Below, piece after piece: positions 11,271 through 21,684 of a DNA stretch of 64,000 nucleotides. The notes beneath the pieces were generated by a model. That model worked only from the letters and a program-made list of their open reading frames with translations. It made no database searches and was not told the origin of the DNA. This DNA is from Numida meleagris (Eukaryota > Chordata > Aves > Galliformes > Numididae): positions 56,163,464 to 56,227,463 of the forward strand of contig NC_034411.1 in the NCBI RefSeq assembly GCF_002078875.1, read 5' to 3'. Every line of letters begins with the position of its first letter. Within the stretch, counting starts at the first letter, position 1. The position numbers were made by a program, and so were the translations under genes.

Positions 11271-14200
11271 GGTATTTATTAGTCAGTTATCAGGCATGCT
11301 GGGGTTTCCAGTGAAACCAATGGCAAAACATTCACTGGTTTCATTGTCAGCAGGATTGAGCTCGTTTTGCAATAAACTCAAACACAAATTCATGCCAAGA
11401 ATTTTTTACTATGCTGTAACATCATATTGTTGCTGTATTGCATTATAATGTAATAACATATATTCAGTAAAGCGTAATTGGTCATGAGCTTTTTCACATC
11501 TTTTGCAGAAGTAAAGATATCATTGCCAAATGACACTACAAATGACATTACACATTACTGTTACACTAAAAATAACTTTGTTTCTTCCAGAAACATGATT
11601 GAATTCAATTCTCCTAGTAGTATAAGATTAAATGAAGCTAAGGCAATTTCACTCATTTATTTGCAGGTGGTGTGCAACAGAGGAAGGAAACATAGAAAAA
11701 GTATAAAATTAAAAGCAGAGATTCCAAAAAATGATGTCAAAATGTGTTTTCAGAAAAACCTGTTTTATGTCAAAGTACAAGTTCCTTTCCACCATTAGCG
11801 TTCAATTCAGACATTTCTGAACTTATATGTTAGAGCTCCAAAAATATATATTGATTTAAGCTGCTAGTTTACTTTCAGCACTTGAAGTATGGTAATAGGC
11901 AGAAAACAGTGCACAGTACTTAGAAACCATTATCATTCTTTTTCAGAAAGTATTACAAAGTTGTCTAGTGTTGGGACGTTCCTGGCCAGACTTTTCAGAT
12001 GTTAGTTTCTCTGAGGATCTCATCCTGAATCTCATTGATATCAATTAGAAATAAGCTGTCTAGGTTACCATAAGGACATTTAAACAGCAGTTGTAGAGGT
12101 CTGGGTTTTACACGTCCATGAGTTAATCCAGATGGCAAGCTCAGTGTTAAATCATCCCTTATGCACTGAAATATTAAGGCACCCAGCAAAAGGTAAGTTT
12201 GTTTCTTTCTAGCTGTGAAGTGATAAACATGTTCTGTAGTTACTATGTTTACATTTGGTTATTTATAAACATTCACTTATTATAAAGCATATGTTTTGGT
12301 CTTTTTGCACTCTGCAAACACACAGGCAGACTCAGTCCCTGCCCTAGAGATCTTACAAGTTAGCCCCATGTAAACAAGTTACTAATACAATTCCCTGTAG
12401 CACAGTCATTCACCTGCTGAAGTCAAAGTTTTCACCTGGAAGGAAGAACTTTGGCTTTAGTGTTAACCAGAACAGACCTTGATGCATATCTAGAGCTTTG
12501 CAGTAAACATTATCACTGTACACAGGACTACATGTATGATGGAACCGGGACATGTAGTAGAAAAGCAACTAATAGTTTGAGGCACTCTCTGAAACCACAA
12601 GCTGAGAATTATAAGCAAGATAAGAAGATACTGGTGTGAAATTATTTAAAGTTGTATGGCCTTGTTTCAGCTATGAAGGCTATGAGATCTCCTGGGCAGC
12701 AGCCACTAGGTTTTCCCAAGTAGAGCTTAAGTTTGCCCTCAGTTCCATTTTCTATGGAAAAGAGCCCAAATCAGACATATTCCTGTCTGTGAAGCATTGA
12801 ATATCGATACAACAGTACAGGCGCATCTTTTTCTTCATTTACTCATTAGGTTACAGCTGGACAACAGCAGTTCCATGACAGGAAGAGGACATTTTGAACA
12901 ATGATCTCCAAAGCAGGCCTAAGTGTGGGTTATCATAGGAGTCAGAGAGGAGTCAAGGAAAATTACCTTGACCTTTCTCTTCGCATTCATCTCCCATTAT
13001 CTATTTCTTTTCCTACTAAAAACATATTTTTTAATAAAACCAAATGGCATAGGTTATATCACAGCTCCTACACTGTTTCTGAAACCTACAAGGGATTATT
13101 TCAGCTCTGATTTCACAGCATCTTTGCTATGATACTGAAGAAGAGAGGAAATAGGAAAGGGGCCTGTACGATGTGGACCAGAAGGGAAAGTGCAATTCCC
13201 ACCCTTTGTCTTATGGTATAACCCCTCGTTGAAAAACATGTAATGCTCTCTTTCTCTTCCCCTTTTGCATTAGTTGACTACACTTGGTAATGGTTGTGAA
13301 TGTATCTTATTAGCATCAGAAGGGTGTGTACTGCTGTGAAAATAAGACCAGTGGTTGAATTTCATGTCAGAAATAAAAAAAATACATATCCTAAAAGGTG
13401 ACAGCCTGTGTTTCATTTTCCCTGCCCCATATCCTGTTCTGGGAAAACTTTTCTTCACTTCTGACTTAATAAAAGCATATACACATACTGAACTTTTTTT
13501 TAATATTATTTTTACTATTCACACTTCTGAAGCACAGAGAGAGACCAATTTACGTGGCCTAAAATCTGGGGAGAGTTTTGTTCTGGAAACAATTATTTTT
13601 GTTGAGAACTACTGATGAGGTGATTACCTAAGAATTCAATGGTAGGAAATGGAAGAGGAGGCAATTTCTGAGTTTTGAAAGATCATCAATAACAAGTGAA
13701 AACAAGTCAGGTTACCCTGTGGATTGTTTATACAAGGGTGGTTGTTGATAAATGAGCTTCAGATTGGGTATTAGAGATGCACAGTACCTGTGTAATTGTG
13801 CAAAGTGTAATAACAGTTTTACTGCTCTCAGCTTGTGAATAATGCATAATGTACAGACAATTTACTCAATGTTTGCAAAAAAAGAGTAGTTCTCAACATT
13901 TTTCATTTTCTAATGTTTAACAATTTCCCTTAGTTTTCATTTTTGCAAATTGGCAAAAACTTTAGAAATAACTTCACCACACTACAGATCAAGTATTATG
14001 TTACTTACTGGGGAAAAAAAGAATTAATAAATGAATGGTTCCATGTCTTATGCAACATATACCATGATTAGGACACTCAAGTATATGGTGTCATGGCTTC
14101 ATATTACCACAGAGAGCAGCAAGAGGAGATGCTTTGTTAGTTGTGTTAATATGTGGCTGATCATGCAAAGTCAGGGGTGACTTGCCCACTAAAGTGGCCA

Positions 14201-14298
14201 GTGCTGAAGCCCTTTCTTTGCTCTGCCAGGTTATGTGTACCTTGCAGGTGACGTAGAAGTGTTTTCTTCACACTCCTTCCAAGTACTCTCACTTCTGA
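11271..14298. other. Unique AT-rich DNA
   Basis: No repeat family or gene recognised. A good plus-strand splice donor (AAAAG|GTAAGTT) occurs at 12187-12197. All frames before it are interrupted, so it could at most end a noncoding exon. Several poly-A and poly-T runs of about ten bases are scattered here. Confidence 0.55.
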
Positions 14299-14400
14299 AG
14301 GGTTGGAAAGGACCTTGAAGATCATCTAGTTCCAACCTCCCACCCTGGGCTGGTGGCCACCCACTAGATCAGGCTGCCCAGGGCCACATTCGTGAGGTCT
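14299..14400 (-). mobile_element. CR1 LINE 3' fragment
   Basis: Antisense CR1 3' UTR, recognised by GGGTTGGAAAGGACCTTGAA, the following ATCATCTAGTTCCAACC, and the later ATCAGGCTGCCCAGGGC. The terminal octamer repeats on the left are lost, so the copy is truncated or eroded on both sides. It belongs to the CR1 group whose tail carries the CCACCCACTAGATCAGG block. Confidence 0.88.
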
Positions 14401-17400
14401 CAGGCCACTTGCCACATCAGGGATTTCTAGCAGGGCCAGGTACTGGTAAAGTAACAAATACTGTCATAAAACCAAAAATATTTCAGTCTGTCATAAGGTT
14501 TGTTTCAAGGATTATTCTCAAGTGCAGAAATCTGGAAAAGCAAAGAATTCTTGACCTAGCATACAAGAAAGTGACAGCAAGAAAAGATGAATGCAGCTGG
14601 TTCCCTATGGAGGAAGTTGACTTCATCAGAAGAACAACAGAAGAACTTCCTTGACCTGTACGTAGAAATGTTTCCTTTTTTCCTAATGTCACCAGTACTT
14701 CAATGAAAGTTTAAGTAAGAAAAAATAATGCCTCTAATTTTAACTCTGAAAAGTACTCAGGAATGCAAATCCTTACAGATTTTAATTCTGGAGGAGCAGG
14801 CCTCTCAAGAAGAAACAAGATCTGCAGTTGGAAAGATTTCTTGGTCTGAATTCTTCTGAGGTTCTGCAATAGCTGCAGCCTGTATTATCAGCTGTAAGAT
14901 ATGCCCACAGAAGAGCAAACTGCAATCTTGTAGCAGCTGAATTTGGTGACATTTATAATATCGAGATAACAAGGTGTTGGCATTGGCCCATATTTTCTCC
15001 CCCTTGTGATCATGTTCTTTCTGAAGTGAGTCCATACATATATTTATATGACAAATACCATATCTGTAGTTTGTGCACAAATGCTTGAAAGATTTAGTGC
15101 CCATATTATAATTCTCTAATTTAAAAAATGCATATTTACAACTAAATTAAGATTGAGGCAGTTTAGTAAGATTAGTAGGTAACATTAATAATTCACAATT
15201 AATAGAATTTTATTTAAGATTAAGGCACCATTCTCCATGCCTTAATTTAGCCTCAAGAACTGCCAGTTCATGTTCTGCTGATTTTATCTGGACTTTATAA
15301 TTTTAATTCTGCAATCTTCAATTCATGTTGTAAAATAATTCCATTTGTACAGTCATAATACAAAAGGTGTGTTTTGTTAAAATAATACTTAACATTTTTC
15401 TGATATTTCCCTGGCATTTACTCATACGCCAGTGACTTAAAGTTTACTTCTTGTAATGTACATAAATATCTCTAACACTATTTTACAAAACAAAAAAACA
15501 TGTGGAAATAATGCAGGAATTATATTCTTCAAGAAACCATACAAAGTCTGATCTCAACAGGCCCTTTCAGAGGTCCAGAGATTTGGTCATCCAGGTACCT
15601 CTTGTCATAAGACGGTAAACAAGTTTTGTCTACAGAAGAAGCAGGTGTTGAATGTCATCAGTGAGACTTCTTCCAACTCCACAGGAATCATAAGCAATTA
15701 TTTGCCCTAGGGCTTAGGCAAATTATCAGTACCAACTACATGAAAAACACATGCCAAAAGGTGGAAAAAAAAAAAAGGAAGAAGAGAACCACAAATATGT
15801 AGAAGACATCAATCTTTGTAACATCTTCAGGTATAGTGGTTGTTTCATTCTCTATAGTGATTATACTTACACTAAAATTACTGCAAGAGGAAACTAAGTT
15901 TGCAGCACTGGAAGACTAATTTAAATTAAAAAAAAAAACTGCAGGAAGAGCACTACTGTCTTCATGACTTTGTGGTGATTAGCATCTGACAGTATTATTC
16001 TGGAACCCAGAAGTTGATTTCTACCCTTGGGTCTCGTCTTACCTGCTGTTGTAGCTGGGCTTGGGGAACATCGCTGTCACTCCGCAATAGCCTTTCTGGC
16101 TAGTTAAAGAGCAGCACTGACAAGCTCTGAAAAGAATCCTCTCGTCCGCCATCACTTAGAATAACATGACACATTGCATGAGTCTTGGGGAAAGTTGTTT
16201 AAAGAACGAAAAAGCAAAGGTGTTCACTTAAAGTCCCCACAGGCATAATGAGATGTTCCAGCTGAGGCAGATAAAGTGATGCTAAACATGACACACAGCT
16301 GCTGTCTTTCCCTGCCAAAGCTTCATATTTATCACAAAGACTTATGCAACTCCAGTTAACACTACTTTGGGAAAACAATAGAGACTTACAGACTTGGCCA
16401 GATTTGGGGAATAAAACACCTATCAGTCAAGGGTGGGACTCTGTTATATTGAGTGTTCTTTGTTCATCTAATGGATAGGAAAACCTTCCCAAAGAGCTTC
16501 ATATGTAAGGGTACAGGAAAACAAACAGAGGCTAATTGAAGTACTTCCCTAGGTGAAATACCTCATCCATTCCAGTAGCTGGAACAGAACCCAGGGCTCC
16601 TGTCAGACAATGTTGTCTTTGCAATATATTGAGTCCCTTATGGATAATAACTAGGAATTTTTATTCTCAAATCAAGAGAATCAAGTTATTAAATAAGTCA
16701 CAAGGGTAAAAAAATAGCAATCTGCACAGATAAACCAGCCAGCACTTTATGGCTTGAGCCACATGTTGTAGTATACTTAATTTTTAGGAGAGGTAGATCA
16801 CTCCTATGATTGATCTCCATTTCTGCTGAAAGCATATAACTGAAGAAATCACCCTCTTGGCTAAAGAAAGGTCAGACTTTTTGACCGTCCCACCATTACA
16901 CTGGAGATTAGTAAGGAAACCTTTGCTGCTGTTTGCTAGCAACTTATCTGCCTCTCTGTTTCCTAGCTCAAGTGACCTCAGATGATAAAAGGCCTCTTCA
17001 TTATTCTTCTTATACACTTCCTTTGAATCGGAACAGATACTAAAGACACAGCTCATGAAACTTAGGGCACTTGCTTCCATTCATCTTGTATACTGTTCAA
17101 AAGATGGAGAAAAGAGGGTAAAATATTGGAAGAATGAGGGTAGAGGATGAAAGGAAGAAGTGGTAATAAAACCATGACTGTTCTGTGTTAATTTTTAAGA
17201 TAGGTTTTATTTACTAGTTTTTCAAAGCACCATAAGCTTGCCCAAGAAGCTAGTCAGATTTGTACTATGTCTCCTCAGCCCAAATGAGGAGGTACCCATT
17301 TACCTTGAGAAACTGGAAGACTGTCTTCCATATAATTTAAACTCATAGTTCTGGAACTGCAGCAAAATAACTTTCCCACAATGATAAAAAGCTTGCCTAA

Positions 17401-17679
17401 ATAACTCCTTCTACTGAAAATCTTGTCTGGGGTCTTGAGTTGCATTGCTCCTGCATCCTCACTATTGCCAGCACCAAAATGTTTTGTTTTCTGTGATATT
17501 GATACTTATTCTGACTAAAAATGAGTTTTATAACCCAAATCATATTTTCTAAAATCTTAACTGCGCTGAGAAAGACTATCTTTGGTTCATATACACAAAA
17601 CATTTAAAGCAGTAACATTTAGAAGCCCTATCACAATCTACAACTTGGACCTTCAAGTGCTAAGCTGTGCCAGCCCAGA
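14401..17679. other. Unique AT-rich DNA with one exon candidate
   Basis: No recognised repeat. The stretch is mostly AT-rich. A short CpG-bearing island of better composition at 16030-16160 holds the exon candidate listed at 16043-16099. A minus frame at 16784-17080 has no recognisable domain. Confidence 0.5.
16043..16099 (-). other. Candidate 19-codon exon, unconfirmed
   Basis: On the minus strand a pyrimidine-rich acceptor (CTGCTCTTTAACTAG) is followed by 57 bases and then a perfect donor CAG|GTAAGA. The exon is a whole number of codons, open in the frame PERLLRSDSDVPQAQLQQQ, and the acceptor's own TAG closes that frame directly upstream, as expected for a true exon edge. The bases carry several CpGs (for example TTGCGGAGTGACAGCGATG) that are otherwise rare in this part of the window. 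A second frame over the same bases is also open and includes MFPKPSYNS. No gene family is recognised, and no neighbouring exon could be linked. Confidence 0.2.
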
Positions 17680-17684
17680 TTTTC
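17680..17684 (+). repeat. Target-site duplication, left copy
   Basis: TTTTC directly before the LTR's TG. It is identical to the five bases directly after the LTR's CA. This fixes both LTR edges. Confidence 0.85.
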
Positions 17685-18234
17685 TGTTGTGGTTTAACTC
17701 AGAAGGCATCTCAGCATCATATAGCTGTTCTCTCACTCCTCCCCAAGTGGGGTGGAAGAGGGAACTGGGAAAAAAAAAAACTCATGGATCATTATAAAAG
17801 CTATTTACTAGAACAGAAAAGGAAAATGGAAACAAAAATACAGTGATGACTAAATATATATGTATATATACACAACGCAATTACTCACCACCTGCTAACC
17901 AACGTCCAGCTAACAATACAACTGCTTACTAACTGACACCCCACTAGCAATGCAACACCTCACCAACCAGCTGCTGCTCAGCCAGTCCCCAAGGAGTAGC
18001 TAGCCTCTGGCCAACTCCCCACAGCTTTATAGCCTCGTGGATCATGTCCCATAGCGTGGGATAACCTCTTGCCTAATTCAGGTCAGCTGTCCTAGTTCTG
18101 CCATGCCCTGTGCCATCATGGTGGTGGCTCCTCCCTGCTCAGCAGCCCAACCCAGCCCTGGTGATGCTCCCATCACTCAGTAACAACAAAAACATCTGTG
18201 TGCTATTAACATTGTCTCAGCTGAAACCAGGACA
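17685..18234 (-). mobile_element. Solo LTR of an ERVL-type endogenous retrovirus
   Basis: A 550-base LTR with terminal TG...CA: plus-strand edges TGTTGTGGTTTAACTC and AAACCAGGACA. It is flanked by a perfect 5-bp duplication, TTTTC, at 17680-17684 and 18235-18239. Both edges match, as remembered, the LTRs of the abundant avian ERVL-like family. Read on the minus strand the promoter signals are in order: a TATAAA box at 18031-18026, then a poly(A)-signal-like AGTAAATAGCTTTTATAAT region near 17790-17812, so transcription would run leftward. No internal gag, pol or env sequence is next to it, so it is a solo LTR left by recombination between the two LTRs of a provirus. An AT dinucleotide run at 17853-17872 has grown inside it. 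Confidence 0.88.
18026..18031 (-). promoter_or_regulatory. TATA box of the solo LTR
   Basis: TATAAA on the minus strand within GGCTATAAAGCTGTGG. The same box, in the same surrounding bases, is present in the diverged relative at 53847-53852, so it is a conserved element of the LTR promoter. Confidence 0.7.
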
Positions 18235-18239
18235 TTTTC
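18235..18239 (+). repeat. Target-site duplication, right copy
   Basis: TTTTC directly after the LTR's terminal CA, matching the left copy at 17680-17684. Confidence 0.85.
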
Positions 18240-20650
18240 AAAGCGGGGTATATCACCCTTGTCTTATTTTACCTCTTATTTTACTCTCCTTCTCTCTATG
18301 CCTTTTCTTTTCTCCATAAGGGGAACAGAAGTCCCCCAGATCTGGAGAAGCCCATTTGTCCCCATCTTATGAATTCCAAATACAAAAGACTCAGGACCCT
18401 CACTTGAAGCATCCCCTAGTCTGAGGATTACTTTGATCTCTTATCAGAAATGAGTAGTGCAAGATACAAGCTACATGCAGGAAAAGTACAACCACACAGA
18501 AATCTTAACAGTTTGTTGTAAAAGTGGGCTAAAGAAGCAAATCTTGTCCATTTTGAAAACCTCTGAATTCAAGAGGGTGTAATATCCAGCTATTCAGCAG
18601 ACTGCAAAATTACACATGCAATAGCAAGGAAATTGAGAATTCTTAACTGTTTTTGTCCTAGCAGCAGGAATAAGTCACTGGAAGCATAGCCACTAAGTCT
18701 GAATCAGAGTCTTCTTCCAGCAGAAACTGAGGCACCTATGCATGCCTAGGCATAGATATTGCTCTGCTCTAAGGTTTAGATACAGACAGAAATAAGTTGA
18801 AAAAATAAGTTCAAAAGCATCCCTAATTCCTCCAATTTAGACATAGATTTGAAGAGACCAACACATTTGGTCCAGTGAGTCTGAAAGGAGGTGTGAATGA
18901 GCAGATTAGCTTTGGGTCTTTGTATCAGCTCTGCAATGACTGCCAACCAATTCAAAGAAATACTCCTGATGATGTAGTGTTATTTCTTAATGCCTGACAA
19001 AGGAATGACTTTGATCAATAGGGTAAAAAAGTGTTCAGAAAAATTAAGAGAACTGAAGCTTACTCTTGTCAGATCCAGTGCAGGTATGCTTTTCTCCAGC
19101 TTTAAGTACAATACTGGATGCACGTTTGGGCAAGAGACATTCAAAAATACAAATTATGGAAAAAATGTTGACATATGTGTAATTCAACCATCTTCTTCCT
19201 ATTGCATATTATATTCCAGTAAAGGATTCATCAAATCCATTATGTATTTCTCCAAATACTCCTAGAGATACATATTCACATTTTCATATTGAAGTTTGGC
19301 TTTCTACCATTAAATTTCCCTTAAACAGTCTCATTAAAAATCCTTTTAAAACCTTTTAAATGAAGTAACTCATAATTTTTTAATGTTGAAAAAACTCTTG
19401 AAAGCACACAACAGACATAATAGTTGGTTTAATCTAATTTTTCATGTAGTGAATTAATCATTCTCAGTGTAATGGATGTGGAAGTTCCATGATGCTTTTC
19501 AGCCTCTACAGAAGTTTTGAATTTGTTTTTATGAAATACAGCAAAGATGATTTACTACTAAGGGTGTCTGGCTTTTTGTTTTCTATTTCCGTTTTGACAT
19601 CATGCCTTTTTATTTTGTCCTCCAACCAAATAAAATAAAACAAAATAAACAAAACAGCATTTAATTCCCAGCCACACACTGAAAAACATAACTGAAAAGA
19701 ATTTTTATAAACTCTTATGCTTCTCCTTCATTTTTCTTTATTTTAACATCAGATAATTAAAAAAATGCAGAGTAAAATCACCAGGAATTGTTGAAAAATG
19801 AACAAAAAGCATTTTGCTCACTCACATTTCACTTTTATGTAAAAAGTGTAGGCCATCTTTAAACAGCTGAGAATCTCTAGATATTGCCTTCTCACTCTGG
19901 ATAGCAAAACCATAAATACATAGAAACTTGCAGTCGGCAAGGAGCTGTGGAAGCCTACATAGTATATCATAGCAAAAGAATCCTGTCTGTCAACAGAAAA
20001 TGCATGTGATTAAGGCATGTCTGTGCTAAGAACTTTTCTTAGATTCTATACTTCCCTACTCAGCCATTCAGTAGTACTTCTGCATAAGCAGTGTCTTCCA
20101 AGTGTCCTGTTCTCCTTAAACACGATCACTTTCGCCCCATGTTGCTGCAGGCCATGCATTAGGGCCCTGTTACCCTTTCTGCTCCCAGCAGCGCATGTGT
20201 TTTGCCAGGGACCTGGCCTTAGGAAGAACATTAGGAACAATCCCCCAGTACACTCTGATGCCTGGTGGGAGGTTCAGGTGTCTGCAAATATCTGGTATAT
20301 CTTCTGGGATTAGGAACAGAACAGAACAATCCTGATAACCACACCCAGATGGCCCGCTGTCTTTCACCAGCCATTCCAAGAGGTGGATACTCAGAACCTA
20401 CAAAGCAGCAGTGAGCAGAGGGAAGAGCTGATCAGTAAGACAGCCTGATCTTCTACCAAAGCAGGCCAGGTAGCCTTCCCTATTTTAGTTAATTTTCTGT
20501 AATAAGTGTCATAGATTTTAGGGTTCCCTTAGAGCATTGTACTTCATCTTACAGATGCAGAACAGACTCCATCACAGGAGAGAATTTCCTCCTACCTTTA
20601 ATTATTTCTAAATTCTTTTCCTCTTGAAGCATGTTAACATCAGCATTGGT
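18240..20650. other. Unique AT-rich DNA
   Basis: No gene or recognised dispersed repeat. An A-rich simple repeat (AAATA/AAACA units) lies at 19627-19655. Open frames are at chance length. Confidence 0.55.
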
Positions 20651-20654
20651 CGAC

Positions 20655-21665
20655 CAAGGAAGGGCATCCTGTCTACCTGGACAGATGCAAGACCTCTGAC
20701 ATGGTCCCACACCATATATTTATCTCCAAATTGGAGAGACATGGATGTGAAGAGTGGACTGTTCAGTAGATAAAGAATTGGCTGGATGGTGGAGACCTGT
20801 CATGAGAGGTGTCTCCCAGCGATCTGCTTTGTGACCAGTGTTTTTCAACATCTTTATCAACGACTTAGACTGTGGGACTGAGTGTACACTCAACAAGTTT
20901 GTTGATGACATTAAGCCAACTTGGGTCAGGACAATCCTAGATATGAGTACAGACTGGGAGATGAACTCCTTGAGAACAGCACTGCCAAGAAGGACTTGGG
21001 GGTCCTGATGGACAAAAAACTGAACATGAGCCAGCAGTGTGCTCTCGCAGCCCAGAAGCCCAATGGTATCCTGTGCTGCATCAAAAGAGGGGTGGCTAAG
21101 AGGGAGAAGGAGGTGATTGTCCCCCTGTACTCTGCTCTTGAAGGCCCCATCTGGAGTACTGCATCCAGACCTGGGCCTCCAGCACACCAAGGATGTAGGG
21201 CTGTTGGAGTGGGTCCAGAGGATGGCCAGAGAAATGATCAGAGGGCTGGAGCACCTCTCCTATGACAAAAGGCTAAGGGAGTTGGGATTTTTTTAGCTTG
21301 GAAAAGAGAAGGCTCTGGTGAGACCTCACTGGGATCTTCCAGTACTTGAAAGGAACTTACTAGCAGGAGGGGAACTGACTTTTTATGCAGGTAGATAGTG
21401 ATAGAACAAGGGGGAATGGATATAAACTAAAAGAGGAGAGGTTTAGGTTAGATGTTAGGAAGAAATTCTTCACTCAGGTGGCACTGATGCACTGGAACAG
21501 GCTGCCCAGAGAAGTTGTGGATGCCCCATCCCTGGAGGCATTCAAGAGCAGGCTTGATGGATTCCTGAGCAGCCTGATCCAGTGGGTGGAAACTCTGCCC
21601 ACTGCAGAGGGGTTGGAACTAGACTGCTCTTTGAGGGCCCCCCATTATAGCACTGTAAAACAGAC
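20655..21665 (+). mobile_element. CR1 LINE fragment with internal deletion
   Basis: Plus-strand CR1 covering the late reverse transcriptase and C-terminal part of ORF2 and most of the 3' UTR. The left part reads as the palm region (TCTGACATGGTCCCACACC, then ACATCTTTATCAACGACTTA). Near 20915-20925 the sequence jumps from the region just after the FADD box to the downstream part, a deletion of internal sequence. Clear ORF2 C-terminal signatures follow: [20 protein letters not shown] (from about 20999) and RKKFFTQVALMHWNRLPREV (from about 21457). The right edge stops before the usual ATTCTATGA octamers, at about TTGAGGGCCCCCCATTATAG, so the 3' terminus has been lost. It is one of only two plus-strand CR1 copies in the window. 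Confidence 0.92.
20921..21265 (+). pseudogene. CR1 ORF2 C-terminal remnant
   Basis: A 114-residue open frame within the CR1 copy. The segment with [20 protein letters not shown] and KPNGILCCIKRGVAKREKEV is the conserved region following the polymerase core in CR1 proteins. The last third, after SALEGPIWSTAS, is out of frame with CR1. The catalytic core is deleted, so it cannot be functional. Confidence 0.85.
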
Positions 21666-21684
21666 TTCAAAGACCTATCCTTAG
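21385..21684 (+). pseudogene. CR1 ORF2 extreme C-terminus
   Basis: The open frame includes RTRGNGYKLKEERFRLDVRK, RKKFFTQVALMHWNRLPREV and VVDAPSLEAFKSRLDGFLSS. These are the last conserved blocks of CR1 ORF2, here read through into the 3' UTR. It lies in the same element as 20921-21265 but in a different frame. Confidence 0.85.

Noticed and set aside
12187..12197. Consensus plus-strand donor AAAAG|GTAAGTT as the end of a coding exon
   Set aside because: All plus frames just upstream are interrupted by stops; it could only belong to a noncoding transcript, for which there is no other sign.
17853..17872. TATATATGTATATATA run as a promoter or origin
   Set aside because: It is an AT microsatellite grown inside the solo LTR, away from the conserved TATA box.
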